Positions 52,176 to 61,933 of a DNA stretch of 64,000 nucleotides are shown here, in pieces; the stretch's first letter is position 1, and every line of letters begins with the position of its first letter. The DNA comes from an uncultured Tessaracoccus sp. GTDB taxonomy: Bacteria; Actinomycetota; Actinomycetes; Propionibacteriales; Propionibacteriaceae. The stretch lies in the NCBI RefSeq assembly GCF_947286155.1, contig NZ_CAMYPD010000003.1:47190-111189 (forward strand). Direction: 5' to 3'. Both the position numbers and the translations under genes were made by a program. The notes under the pieces are model-generated. The model ran no database searches and was not told where the DNA came from. It saw nothing but the letters and a program-made list of their open reading frames with translations.

Positions 52176-55100
52176 TCCTGCCCCTCCTCGTCATCCGGGC
52201 CGGGGCGGTACGCCGCCTGCACCAAGCCCTTGAACGCGCGCGTGACGAGCGTGCCGCGCCCGGGCGGCATCGGCGACGCCTTGACCTCACCGAACATGGC
52301 GCCCTCGTCCTTCGTGCCCGACATGACGAGGCCGGGGCTGATGGATTCGCGCATCTTCGCGATGATCGGATCACCGTAGATGGCCCTACCCGCGCCACCC
52401 ATGGAACGCGCGACGACGATGTGCAGGCCGATGTCACCGGCCTGGTTCACGAGGTCGGCGAACGCGGCCATCGGGTTGCCCGACTGGGTTGCGACCAGCT
52501 CGTAGTCGTCCACCACGACGAACACCTCGCCGCCCTGCCACCACGAGCGGTCACGCAACTGCTGCTGGGTGACGTCGGGGCCAGGCAGACGCATGCGCAC
52601 GGCCTCGGCGAGCTGGCGCAGGTTGTCCGTCGCCGCGGATGCCGACGGGTAGTAGCCGATGAGATGCTCCGACTCGACTTCGCCGAGCAGTGAGCGTCGG
52701 TAATCGACGATGACGATCTTCGCTTCCTTCGGGGTGTAGCGCGTGGTGATGCCGTGCAGGATGTTGCGCAAAATCGTCGACTTGCCGCACTCCGGGCCGC
52801 CGACGATGGCCAGGTGCGGTTCGTGTTCGGGGTCAAACCACACCGGCGCGAGCTCCTGCTCGTCGATCGCCCACGGGATGCGACGGTCCTTCTCGTCGTG
52901 CTCGATGGCGGGGAGCTCGTCGATATCGAAACGCTCCGGCAGCATGCGCACCTCGGCCGCACGCGGGCCCTTCCAGGCGTTGTTGACGCGCTCGATGAAG
53001 TCCCGCTGCCCGTCGGCGACGTCGTCGGCGTCCTCGACTCCATCAACGCGGGGCAAACCGATCAGGGTGTGCAGCGGCCCTTCCGTGATGCCGCGGCCCG
53101 GGCGGCCGGCGGGGATGATGGCCTGCACCTTGCGGTCGATTTCCGAGTCGAACGGGTCACCGAGCTTCAACTCGATGCGGCTTTGCAGCATGTCCTTCGT
53201 CGCTGCGCGGATTTCGGACCACTTCGCCGCGCCCACCCAGGTGTGGATGCCGAAGCCGAGGCCGCCGGCGGCGATCGCCTGCACCTGCGGTTCGAGCGTC
53301 TCAAACTCCGTTTTCAGGGTGAGCCAGCCGTCGATGACGAGGAACACGTCGGTGGGGAATCGGTCGGCGGGGATCGAGCCGTCGGCGCGTCCGCGTCGGT
53401 AGGTCTGCATGGAGTCGATGCCCAGCTCGGCGAACTGGAGCTCGCGCTGGCCACGCAGGCTGGTGAGCTCCGCGATGGTGCGACGGACGCGGTCGACGTC
53501 GAGGCGGCCCGTCACCGAACCCATGTGGGCGAGTTTCCGCATCGACGTGAGACCGCCACCGCCGAAGTCGAGGCAGTAGAAGCCCACTTCCTCCGGGGTG
53601 TGCGTGAGCGCGAGGCCAGCGATGGCGGCACGCAGCGCCATGGACTTACCGGCCTGGGGGCCACCCGCGACGCCCATGTTGCCGCCGGAACCGGAGAAGT
53701 CGATCACCCACGGGTCGCGACGCTGGTGGCGGGGGCGGTCGATGAGGCCAATCGGGGCGCGCAGCGTGCGGTGCCAGGCGGGGTTGGTGGCTTGGAGGCC
53801 ACGGTCGGGCGTCTCGGCCACGCCGTCGAGAAGCTGGTCCATCGTCGGGGGGTCGTCGAGCGGCGGAAGCCACACCTGGTGCGCCGGCCAGCCGTGGCCC
53901 TTGAGACGCGACACACAAATCGACAGGAGCGTCTCTTCTTCCTCTTCCTCGTCGGAGGATGCGGCTGCTGGCTTCGCCGTTTCCTCCGGCTCCGAGGCAT
54001 CCTGCGTCGGCGGAAGCGCAGGCTCTGGCTCCGGTTCGGGTTCGGGCGGTTCCACCGGAAGCACATAGTCGACGGTGAACTCCAGCACCGGCGGGGTCCA
54101 CGCCTTCGTCTCAACGACGCCGCCCTCGTCCATGGGCTGCGCGTTGCCCGGCCGCGCCGACGGCGACTCATGCCAGGGGCCCGACACGTACGCGGCCTTG
54201 AACCGGGTCATGCCGGTGGTGTCGAACTTCAGATACCCGTTACCGGGCGGCGTCGGCAGCTCGTACGCGTCGGGCACGCCGATGACGGTGCGCGACTCCG
54301 CCGGGGAGAAGGTGCGCAGCGCGATGCGGTAGGAGAGGAAGGTGTCGAGGCCGCGCAGCTTGTTTTCTTCGAGGCGCTGCGAGGCCAGGAGCTGGTGCAC
54401 GGCGATGGATCGACCCACGCGGCCGATCTGCACGAACAAGTCAATGAACTCCGGGCGAGCGGTGAGCAGCTCGGAGAACTCGTCGACGACGATCAGCAGG
54501 CTCGGCATCGGGGGGATGTCGGCGCCGGCCTGGCGGGCGTTCTCGTAGTCTTCCCGGTTCTTGAAGTTACCCGCGGCGCGCAGCACTTCCATGCGCCGGT
54601 CGAGCTCGCCGCCGATCGCATCCTGCATGCGGTCGACGAGGCTGAGCTCACCCTCGAGATTGGTGATCACCGCAGACACGTGCGGCAGTTCGTCGAGACC
54701 AAGGAACGTCGCGCCACCTTTGAAGTCGACGAGGATGAAGTTGAGCTGTTCCGTGGAATGCGTCGCGGCAAGGCCAAGCACCAGGGTGCGCAGGAACTCC
54801 GACTTACCAGACCCCGTCGCGCCAATACAGATGCCGTGCGGGCCCATGCCGCCCTGCGCGGACTCCTTAATATCCAACTCCACCGGGTTGCCGTCCTCGC
54901 CGGTGCCGAACGGGATACGCAGGTGGTTGCGCAGCGGGCGGGGCCGCCAGGCCTGCCGTGGGTCGAGGGTGAGCGGGTCGCCAATCCCGAGCATGGCCGG
55001 GAAGTCCTTCGGCGGCTCGAACACCACTTCTTCCGCCTCGCCTTCATCCGACGTGACCAGCTCCGGCATGCGGTACGGGGCCATGGCTCGGGCGAGCATC

Positions 55101-56272
55101 TCGACGTACACGCCCTTGACGGTGTCGGGGCGGCCGAACGGCGTCTGTGCGTGCTGCACCTTTGAGGTCCGACGGTGCAAGATGACGCGGTCACCGTCGA
55201 TTTCGAAATACGCGACGCCGAGCTCCAGCTTGCGCGGGAGCTTCCGCTCACCGGTGACGTGGATGCTCACCGCCTTCGTCTGCGGAGTGATGAACTGCTG
55301 AGCGTTGACCCCCTCGACGCCGTCGGAAACGACCACCATCAACGACGGGGGTGTGTCCGCTGCCTGCGCGGAGGTGCCCAGCTGGGAGATCTCGCTGGCG
55401 CCGGTGGCGAACATGCGCAGGCTGCCCACGCCGTCGGTTTCGGACGGGTGCTGCAGGTGGGGCAGCCACTTCACCCACTGCCACTCGGGCTGGACTTCTT
55501 TCCGCGCGGCCACCATGAGGGCCGCGTCGGTGGGGGCATGCCAGGTGACAAGTTGCGCCACCATCGAGAAGGCGACGCCACGGCAGGCCTCTTCGTCGCC
55601 GATGAGCTGGATCGAGCGGAAACCGCGGAGGTCGACGGCCAGCGGCACCGACTGAATCACGCGGTGGGTGCGGATGAAGCGTCTCAGCGCGCCGGTGGTG
55701 AGGGGTTCGAGATCTTCGATGGGCTGCGACTCCGGCGGCGTGATGCGTTTGGCCGACTGCTGACGCCCGACGGAGATCCGCACCGAGCCGAAGTCTTCCG
55801 CGTCCGGGCGGCGCTCCCACATGCGCATGCCGCCGACGACCGTCCACAGCGAATCCGGCGCTGGGTGGCGGTAGGCGACGGAGGCGCGCTGCTCGTCGGC
55901 GGTTTTGGCGAAGTTCCTGCGGGTCTGGGCGAGGTAACGGAAGTAGTCGCGGCGGTTGGCGTCGAGCTGTGCCGACTGGTCGTCGTTCTGGCGGCCGGTC
56001 TGGGAGAGCATCATGCCCATCATCGAGACGCCGTACAGGCCCATGACGATGCCTCGCAGTGGGTTACCGCCGCCTCCGCCGAGGCCACCGCCTAAGAGCA
56101 TGAGGCCCATCGCGAGGGCGCCCGCCAGCATAGGGAGCATGCGCAGGACCGCACCGAACGGCTTCGAGGGGGACGGCGGGGGAATCTCGGGGGGTGACTC
56201 GAGGAGCAAATCGCCTCGCGGCATCGCCGGTGGGGTCACCCGCTTGGGGCGGTGAAAGGTGACAACACCCAT
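52172..56272 (-). CDS. eccC: EccC-type FtsK/SpoIIIE ATPase of type VII secretion
   Basis: A 1366-residue motor ATPase. The N-terminus has two hydrophobic segments (about 40-90) for membrane anchoring. Three FtsK-like domains follow, with P-loops at about 481-488 (GATGSGKS), 869-876 (GGPQAGKS) and 1157-1164 (GGPECGKS). Between the first two lies an acidic Pro/Glu-rich linker (about 735-775). A full-length EccCa-EccCb fusion of this kind recognises substrate tails. The downstream mycP is coupled by a 4-base overlap; EccB, EccD and EccE are not seen in this window. Confidence 0.93.
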   Translation of the reverse strand: MGVVTFHRPKRVTPPAMPRGDLLLESPPEIPPPSPSKPFGAVLRMLPMLAGALAMGLMLLGGGLGGGGGNPLRGIVMGLYGVSMMGMMLSQTGRQNDDQSAQLDANRRDYFRYLAQTRRNFAKTADEQRASVAYRHPAPDSLWTVVGGMRMWERRPDAEDFGSVRISVGRQQSAKRITPPESQPIEDLEPLTTGALRRFIRTHRVIQSVPLAVDLRGFRSIQLIGDEEACRGVAFSMVAQLVTWHAPTDAALMVAARKEVQPEWQWVKWLPHLQHPSETDGVGSLRMFATGASEISQLGTSAQAADTPPSLMVVVSDGVEGVNAQQFITPQTKAVSIHVTGERKLPRKLELGVAYFEIDGDRVILHRRTSKVQHAQTPFGRPDTVKGVYVEMLARAMAPYRMPELVTSDEGEAEEVVFEPPKDFPAMLGIGDPLTLDPRQAWRPRPLRNHLRIPFGTGEDGNPVELDIKESAQGGMGPHGICIGATGSGKSEFLRTLVLGLAATHSTEQLNFILVDFKGGATFLGLDELPHVSAVITNLEGELSLVDRMQDAIGGELDRRMEVLRAAGNFKNREDYENARQAGADIPPMPSLLIVVDEFSELLTARPEFIDLFVQIGRVGRSIAVHQLLASQRLEENKLRGLDTFLSYRIALRTFSPAESRTVIGVPDAYELPTPPGNGYLKFDTTGMTRFKAAYVSGPWHESPSARPGNAQPMDEGGVVETKAWTPPVLEFTVDYVLPVEPPEPEPEPEPALPPTQDASEPEETAKPAAASSDEEEEEETLLSICVSRLKGHGWPAHQVWLPPLDDPPTMDQLLDGVAETPDRGLQATNPAWHRTLRAPIGLIDRPRHQRRDPWVIDFSGSGGNMGVAGGPQAGKSMALRAAIAGLALTHTPEEVGFYCLDFGGGGLTSMRKLAHMGSVTGRLDVDRVRRTIAELTSLRGQRELQFAELGIDSMQTYRRGRADGSIPADRFPTDVFLVIDGWLTLKTEFETLEPQVQAIAAGGLGFGIHTWVGAAKWSEIRAATKDMLQSRIELKLGDPFDSEIDRKVQAIIPAGRPGRGITEGPLHTLIGLPRVDGVEDADDVADGQRDFIERVNNAWKGPRAAEVRMLPERFDIDELPAIEHDEKDRRIPWAIDEQELAPVWFDPEHEPHLAIVGGPECGKSTILRNILHGITTRYTPKEAKIVIVDYRRSLLGEVESEHLIGYYPSASAATDNLRQLAEAVRMRLPGPDVTQQQLRDRSWWQGGEVFVVVDDYELVATQSGNPMAAFADLVNQAGDIGLHIVVARSMGGAGRAIYGDPIIAKMRESISPGLVMSGTKDEGAMFGEVKASPMPPGRGTLVTRAFKGLVQAAYRPGPDDEEGQE

Positions 56273-56339
56273 CTACGCTCTCCCTCTCCTGAGACCTACG
56301 CAGCTAAACCTAGTGTGAGCAGGGGGTCAAAGCGACTTC

Positions 56340-57224
56340 TCACCCAATATCCACACGCACTGCTGCAAGCTCACGGAAATTGGGATCGGTCGCAACGAGC
56401 ACGATGTGGCCGTCGCGTTGTGTCACGCTCAAATGACCAATGGCGTCGGACGGCGGCAAATCGTTACGAATCTTCTCCACGAGTGCAGCCACCTTAGCGG
56501 CCGGCACATCACTTAAGTTGAATAATTCCTTAGCAGGCTTCGTCCTAGGAGAACTCACCGACGAAGAGAGCTGCCGCAAGCCCCTATGCCATTCGAAGGC
56601 CCTGTTGTGGGGAGAGTCGAGCACGGTGACAATCATCTGGTCACCACCTTCGTCGTCGGTGACATCGATGCTGATCCGTGTCAACAAACTCCCTAAGCCG
56701 GCAGTCTCGATCTCACTCCAGAGCTGAGCGATCCCCGCTGAACTGGTTGCATCAGCGACTGGCTCTAGCTCGGTACCGGCCAGATACGCGCTGGGCGCCC
56801 CACCGTCGCAGGTAGCTTGCGTTCCGACAATACCTGGAGAAACCACGTGCACGTCAACGGTGCTGTCGCCGTCGCAGCCCTCCACGAGCCTCTCAGCCAG
56901 CTCAAGGCTTTCGTCAAGCGGAAACTCTTTTCCTGGCACCGTTCGTGGCAACGCGGGATCGGCCACGGGCTGTCGCGTCGGAGCACCCTCCCCCAATACG
57001 AATATTGTCTCCCGAGATGGCGGCTCGCCTGCCGTCACTTCGATGACTGTCGGAGTGATGCGATACCCGGCTATGCGCGTCGTGTCGCTTACGTATTCCC
57101 CAAGTCGTTGCCTGGCTTGATCTATGGGTGCCGCGTCAGACTCGCCGCCATCTGAACACGCGGCGAGCGCTCCCACCGTAACTGCGAGAATGGCAACGAG
57201 TGCTGAAAGCTTCTGCGCGGTCAT
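56340..57224 (-). CDS. Lipoprotein in the type VII secretion locus, uncharacterised
   Basis: A 294-residue protein with a lipoprotein signal (MTAQKLSALVAILAVTVGAL then AACSDGG, Cys at about 23). The mature part is mixed strand and helix, ends with a repeated FxVxxxD-type pattern (HIVLVATDPNFRELAAVRVDIG) and has two cysteines (about 118, 139). The longer frame to 57296 would include an unlikely upstream part. It starts one base after the preceding gene's stop. Position and signal suggest an envelope partner of the secretion system; its family is unknown. Confidence 0.6.
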   Translation of the reverse strand: MTAQKLSALVAILAVTVGALAACSDGGESDAAPIDQARQRLGEYVSDTTRIAGYRITPTVIEVTAGEPPSRETIFVLGEGAPTRQPVADPALPRTVPGKEFPLDESLELAERLVEGCDGDSTVDVHVVSPGIVGTQATCDGGAPSAYLAGTELEPVADATSSAGIAQLWSEIETAGLGSLLTRISIDVTDDEGGDQMIVTVLDSPHNRAFEWHRGLRQLSSSVSSPRTKPAKELFNLSDVPAAKVAALVEKIRNDLPPSDAIGHLSVTQRDGHIVLVATDPNFRELAAVRVDIG

Positions 57225-57225
57225 C

Positions 57226-58440
57226 TCACTCAAGGAATTCTTTGAACAAGGCCTCAGCCTCAGCAGCGGATGCAGACTCGTTGTTGATATATTCACGGAT
57301 CGTGTCCGTTAGCGCTTCACTCATTTCGCCTGCCGCTACACATCCTTGGTGAATTGCAGTCTGCAAATCATCAGCGAGCCCGTTGAGCGAGGTTGATTGA
57401 GCCGCCGAGAACTGAGGCATATCAATCATAATCACCGGCAACCGAGATGTACCTGCCGCCTTGGTTTTGAGTGCGGACATCTCCTTCTCGATGTCATCCC
57501 AGTATTTGATGTGCGCTTTAAACCATTCTGCATCACTGCGGATGTCACCGGATGCAACAGAGTTTGGGTTATTGAGATTTTCCCCTGCATTCGTGGCCGA
57601 TGGCCACTTGCCGTCTTTTCCGATGCCTACCAGGTCATTTTGTAGAATACCTACCTGAATAACGGAATCTACTGCACCGGCAAGTTGACGCCCTTGCTCT
57701 TGGACTTCATCGATGTACAGCTGCCTAGCATCCTGCATTACCGTAATCAATTCTTTGATCCCGCCGATAAAACCATCGATACTGGTGTAGTTCTGGATCG
57801 CCGCTTTAATGGCATCTACGTAAATTTTCTCCTGGGCTAGCGCCAAATCAGCCAGCGCGGCAACTGAGTCGGTGACGTCACTCAGATAGGAGGTCGTGTT
57901 GGTCACGAGTCCTGCAACAGTGTCCTTCGCGAGGTCAGCAGCAGTACGTTGAGTAGACAGCGACCCTCCGTACATGCCTGCAGATTGGCTGGCCCACGCC
58001 CCACCGCTGGCCGGAATTTCCGTGGTTGAAGCGGGATAGTACACCTTAGCGAATTCCGAATCCACATCGAACCAATCGGTAACGAAGTCGCCTACATCAG
58101 TAGGAATATTGGCCAACTTCTCTTGTTGCGACAGCTGCTTCTCATCGGTGGTGTTATACTCATCTTCTGCGGTCCGCAATTCATCCATTGCCTCGCCTTG
58201 CCGAGAGTGAGGACGGGCAGTCATGAACGGCCAGTGCCAAAACTTTGCCCAGCCGCTCGGCTCAGTCTCACTGTAGTAGGGGCATAGCAAGGCTTTACAT
58301 TCCCATTCTTGGAAATCCCCGACATGCGACCGCTCGGTACTCATCTCTGCCAGCACAAGATCAGCTTGAGTTTCATAGGCATCTTTGAGATCGTCAGTCA
58401 TCTGTTTGACGAGGTCAATGGTGGATTGTGGTCCGGTCAT
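57226..58440 (-). CDS. Uncharacterised helical protein, possible type VII secretion substrate
   Basis: A 404-residue protein that looks mostly helical and polar, with several W residues near the N-terminus (WECKALLCPY, FWHWPFM). The C-terminal end REYINNESASAAEAEALFKEF includes a Y-x-x-x-E motif, a recognised signature of type VII secretion signals. It lies just upstream of the EccC/MycP genes, after another uncharacterised protein gene. Base composition is lower in G+C than eccC. It may be a large ESX-type substrate or an accessory protein; no WXG motif of the short class was found. Confidence 0.55.
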   Translation of the reverse strand: MTGPQSTIDLVKQMTDDLKDAYETQADLVLAEMSTERSHVGDFQEWECKALLCPYYSETEPSGWAKFWHWPFMTARPHSRQGEAMDELRTAEDEYNTTDEKQLSQQEKLANIPTDVGDFVTDWFDVDSEFAKVYYPASTTEIPASGGAWASQSAGMYGGSLSTQRTAADLAKDTVAGLVTNTTSYLSDVTDSVAALADLALAQEKIYVDAIKAAIQNYTSIDGFIGGIKELITVMQDARQLYIDEVQEQGRQLAGAVDSVIQVGILQNDLVGIGKDGKWPSATNAGENLNNPNSVASGDIRSDAEWFKAHIKYWDDIEKEMSALKTKAAGTSRLPVIMIDMPQFSAAQSTSLNGLADDLQTAIHQGCVAAGEMSEALTDTIREYINNESASAAEAEALFKEFLE

Positions 58441-58460
58441 ACTTGCACTCTCCCTGAATG

Positions 58461-59012
58461 TTAATTCTCAATCAGATAACGACGTGCCGCTGTATAGTGT
58501 TTCTGCGCTTCAGCCATATCAGGATCCTCATCTGGTTCAGAGACAAGGGGCTTCGGCAATACTTCTTTAATATGGTCACTCATTTGTTGAATAGGTGCAC
58601 GTTCAGCCCACTCCGGGTTGATAGCTAGTGCTCGAAATCTCCCGGCAACAACAGAGACTTCGACGCGGTTGTCTGCATCGGTGAGCAGCTGCTCACGCCT
58701 ATGGTCTATTTCGCCGGCACGCAACCGAGCGATGTACCGTTTCGTCGCCTCGCGCCCCTGGCGCATCTCCGAAAGGGAGGACTCCACTGCCGATAGCGGC
58801 AGACTCAAGTTGCGCAGTTTCGGGATCTCTCGACTCTGGGCATGATCAGGGGCAGGCAGCGCGTCGCGGATCAGCGTCGAAATTGTTGCTGCCAAGCCTG
58901 ACGCATCGAAGCTCTGACGCCACATATTAGATATCCGCAGAGAAACCACTTCGAGATCATTCAGCGTGATCTCGACGGTGCCCGTGTCATCTTTGAGTTC
59001 TTGGGTGGGCAT
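58461..59012 (-). CDS. Uncharacterised small protein at the head of the type VII locus
   Basis: A 183-residue protein, helical apart from an N-terminal strand part (GTVEITLNDLEVVSLRISNMW). It recalls small YbaB-like proteins that often stand beside type VII secretion genes, but this is a weak likeness. ATG 59012 has GAGGGGAG upstream; the longer frame to 59045 is not needed. It is the first gene of the leftward operon, with the EccC gene further down. Confidence 0.5.
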   Translation of the reverse strand: MPTQELKDDTGTVEITLNDLEVVSLRISNMWRQSFDASGLAATISTLIRDALPAPDHAQSREIPKLRNLSLPLSAVESSLSEMRQGREATKRYIARLRAGEIDHRREQLLTDADNRVEVSVVAGRFRALAINPEWAERAPIQQMSDHIKEVLPKPLVSEPDEDPDMAEAQKHYTAARRYLIEN

Positions 59013-59162
59013 TCGACGTCTCCCCTCTGCTGAGTACGTCTTCACACTACAAACCGCCAGTTTCAGCGCCGGTGAGTAAAACTACTCAGTTCTTCATCGA
59101 CTACCCCGTGGCTTCACGAACGCCTCGACGACATCATCACGAACTACACCTAGGCTGAGACC

Positions 59163-60017
59163 GTGTCCCGCCCGAACCTCTCACCGTTCACCGCAGGGGT
59201 TCTTCTACTGATTTTCGGTGCGCTCTCGGTGCAGTTGGGGGCGTCGATCGGCACATCGATCATCCCCGCGGTCGGCGTCTTGGGCGTGGTGCTCGCCCGC
59301 TACACGCTGCAGGCGTGCGTGCACATCCCCCTGGCGTGGAAGCATCTGCGCCGCGCGCGGCTCGCGGATTGGCGGTGGGGCGCGCTCGTCGCCGCGCCCC
59401 TGCTGGCGATGAACCTCACCATCTACATGGCCTTTTCTCACATCGGCGTTGGGCTGGCGGTCACCATCGAGCTGATGGGCCCCATCACGCTCGCGGTGCT
59501 GACCGCCCGCAGCCGCCCCGGCTGGCTGGCCGCCGGGCTCGCTGCGGTGGGGATGGTGTTGGTGACGGACCCAACCGGCGACGTCAACGTTCCCGGCGTG
59601 CTGTGGTCGCTCGCCGCAGCGGCGAGCTGGGCGTTCTATCTCCTCGCCACGCGCAAGGCCGGCCAACAGCTGGAGGGCCTGACACCGTCGGCGATGGCGA
59701 GCGTGATCGGGCTAAGCGTCCTGATCCCGCTCAACCTGATCTTCACCAGACCCGCAGACCTCAACCCGACGGTGCTCCTCCTCGCCGTGCTGGCTGCGGT
59801 GCTCTCGTCGGCGATCCCGTACGCCTGCGATCTCCTCGCGCTCCGGCGCGTGCCGATGAACGTCGCGTCGACGATGATGTCCATCAACCCGGTAACCGCG
59901 TCGATGTGGGGCGCGATCATCCTCGGCGAGCGATTCGGCGCGCTCGAGATTGCTGGCTTGGCGATCATCTGCGTCGCCAACGTGCTCGTCGTACGGGCGG
60001 CGCGGAGCCCGAGGTAG
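59163..60017 (+). CDS. EamA-family transporter
   Basis: A 284-residue protein with about ten membrane segments, in two EamA halves (residues 10-135 and 145-280). Such drug/metabolite transporters export small molecules such as amino acids. The second half has the typical SAIPYACDLLALRRVP and WGAIILGERFG region (about 218-262). It starts with GTG and converges with the next gene at a one-base gap. The substrate is unknown. Confidence 0.82.
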   Translation: MSRPNLSPFTAGVLLLIFGALSVQLGASIGTSIIPAVGVLGVVLARYTLQACVHIPLAWKHLRRARLADWRWGALVAAPLLAMNLTIYMAFSHIGVGLAVTIELMGPITLAVLTARSRPGWLAAGLAAVGMVLVTDPTGDVNVPGVLWSLAAAASWAFYLLATRKAGQQLEGLTPSAMASVIGLSVLIPLNLIFTRPADLNPTVLLLAVLAAVLSSAIPYACDLLALRRVPMNVASTMMSINPVTASMWGAIILGERFGALEIAGLAIICVANVLVVRAARSPR

Positions 60018-60018
60018 A

Positions 60019-61008
60019 TCAGCTGAGGTGCTGGGCGGCGGCCCTCTCTATCTCGAATAGCAGCCGCTCGCCGGCCAGGAGGCGCTCAACCTCGTCGACG
60101 GCGCATGTTCCCTGCTCCCAGCGTGCTTGGCGGGTCGCACCTGCCACGTGCGGAGTGAGCAGCACGTTCGGCAACCCGTACAGCGCGGAGTCCGCAGGCA
60201 GGGGCTCCTCGTCGAAGACGTCGAGGCCAGCGCGGATGCGCCCGGCCACGAGTTCGCGCTCCAAGGCTTCGCCGTCGATGACGGCCGCCCGCGCTGTGTT
60301 GAGGAAGATGCCGCCGTCGGGGATGCGCGCGAACTCCGCACGGCCGAGCATGCCGCGTGTTTCAGGCGTGACGGGAGCGTGCATGGCGACGACCGGCGAG
60401 GCCAACGCGTCGTCGAGCGGTACAAGGCGCACCCCGAGTTCGGCGGCGCGCTCGGGTGCGAAGTAGGGGTCGAAGGCGACGATGTCCTCGCAGCCGAGCC
60501 CTCGCAGCATCCGGGCGTGCCAGACCCCTACCCTGCTCAGCCCAATCAGCCCGTGGCGCACCGTGTGGATGGCGGTGCCGAACTCCGGGTGGCGGCTCGC
60601 GGCGTAGTCGCGGGTGGTTTGCATGCCGCGGTCGTAGGAGTGCATCTCGCGCAGGAGCACGAGTTCCATGGTGAGCGCGAACTCGGCGACGGCGCGGGCC
60701 ATGGGGTCGCTGCCGGCCTGGCTCACGGCCACCTCCGACGAGAACACGTCCGGCCCGAGCGCCGCCCGCCACGAGCCGGCGGTGTGCACGATCAGGCGCA
60801 GCCGATCACCGTCGATGCGTTGGAGCTGGGGTGTGCCCCACCCGGTGATGAGCACGTCGTACTCGCTGCACACTCCGTCGGGCAGCGCGGTGGCGTCGTC
60901 GGGCAGCACATCGACGTCGGCGAGCTCCTCGAGCCGGCGCCATGCGTCGGGGGTGAACAGCAGCTCGCGGAATGCGGTACTCAAAGCGACGAGGACTCGG
61001 GCGGTCAT
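60019..61008 (-). CDS. D-isomer-specific 2-hydroxyacid dehydrogenase family protein
   Basis: A 329-residue NAD(P)-dependent enzyme. The Rossmann motif is GLIGLSRVGVWHARML (about 154-169). Catalytic residues are seen in NTARAAVIDGEAL (R), DVFDEEPLP (E) and LLTPHVAGAT (H). It interconverts a 2-keto and 2-hydroxy acid. It lies at the end of a leftward operon with a Gfo/Idh/MocA oxidoreductase and two amidohydrolase-fold proteins, suggesting catabolism of a sugar acid or similar compound. Confidence 0.88.
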   Translation of the reverse strand: MTARVLVALSTAFRELLFTPDAWRRLEELADVDVLPDDATALPDGVCSEYDVLITGWGTPQLQRIDGDRLRLIVHTAGSWRAALGPDVFSSEVAVSQAGSDPMARAVAEFALTMELVLLREMHSYDRGMQTTRDYAASRHPEFGTAIHTVRHGLIGLSRVGVWHARMLRGLGCEDIVAFDPYFAPERAAELGVRLVPLDDALASPVVAMHAPVTPETRGMLGRAEFARIPDGGIFLNTARAAVIDGEALERELVAGRIRAGLDVFDEEPLPADSALYGLPNVLLTPHVAGATRQARWEQGTCAVDEVERLLAGERLLFEIERAAAQHLS

Positions 61009-61029
61009 GGGTGTTCCTTTCGTCAGTAG

Positions 61030-61920
61030 TCAGCGTTCGGCTTCGGCGAGGCGGCGGGCGTCGGTGACGGCGCGCAGCACTGCCGCGGTGTCGTCCCAGG
61101 CCAGCGGGCTTGGGGCGCCGTCGGCCATGGCGAGGAGGTGGCGGGTCATGGCTTCGGATCCGAAGGGGTCGGCTCCCCCGCTCTCGCCGATTCGGATGGA
61201 GTGCCGGCCGTCGGCGTCGGCGTAGTCGACGCGGTACGCCTGGCCAGAGACCGTGCCGTCGATCTCAAACGTCGCGTGCACCCCGTCGGCGTTCCTCGCG
61301 GTGCCGGAGGCGACGTCGGGGCTTGTCAGGGGCAGGTCGCTGGCCTTGCTGGCGACGCATCCGGTGACGCGCATCGTCGGGCCCAGTACCACTTCGAGCA
61401 GCTCGAACGCGTGGGCGCCCATCATGGGCACGAGTCCGCCGGCTTCGTCTTGCCAGCGGGATTCGGGGGCGGCCCAGTAGGCGATGTCGTGCGCCGCGAC
61501 GACGTGTACCTGCGCGACGGGGCCCGTCACGGCCGCGAGGTCGGGGGCGAAGCGCAGGATCGAGGTGGTGAGCACGCGCTCCTCGCGTCCCGCCACCGCC
61601 GCTTCGAGCGCGGCGAGCTCGTCGTGGCAGGTGGCCGCCGGCTTGGTGATCGCGACGGCGCACCCCTCCGTGAGCAGGGCGCCAGCAAGCGGCGCGACGC
61701 GGCTGGGCGGCACCGTGATCAGCACCCCGTCGGGCTGGGCGGCGAGCAGCTCGTCGAAGCTCCGGTGCACAGTGGCGTCGGGATGGTCCGCGACGAAGCG
61801 GTCCATCCGCGACGCGTCCTCGTCCCAGATGTGGAACTCGACGTCGTCGCGCAGCAGGGCGACGTGTTCGGCGTCGGTGAAGGGGTGGCTGTTGGCGAGC
61901 CCGGCGTAAGCGATCTTCAT
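61030..61920 (-). CDS. Gfo/Idh/MocA-family oxidoreductase
   Basis: A 296-residue NAD-dependent oxidoreductase. The N-terminus MKIAYAGLANSHPF is a nucleotide-binding strand-loop, although the usual GxGxxG is altered. The E-K-P-x-A-type block appears as AVAITKPAATCHDE (about 91-104), a standard feature of the family, and the second domain follows. It oxidises or epimerises sugar-like substrates. It starts at ATG 61920 and is preceded by an amidohydrolase gene after 13 bases. Confidence 0.82.
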   Translation of the reverse strand: MKIAYAGLANSHPFTDAEHVALLRDDVEFHIWDEDASRMDRFVADHPDATVHRSFDELLAAQPDGVLITVPPSRVAPLAGALLTEGCAVAITKPAATCHDELAALEAAVAGREERVLTTSILRFAPDLAAVTGPVAQVHVVAAHDIAYWAAPESRWQDEAGGLVPMMGAHAFELLEVVLGPTMRVTGCVASKASDLPLTSPDVASGTARNADGVHATFEIDGTVSGQAYRVDYADADGRHSIRIGESGGADPFGSEAMTRHLLAMADGAPSPLAWDDTAAVLRAVTDARRLAEAER

Positions 61921-61933
61921 GCGGCGCACTTTC

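Noticed and set aside
52754..55165. Long plus-strand open frame across eccC
   Set aside because: It lies opposite eccC, whose three P-loops and length are clear; the plus-strand frame is a G+C-driven shadow.
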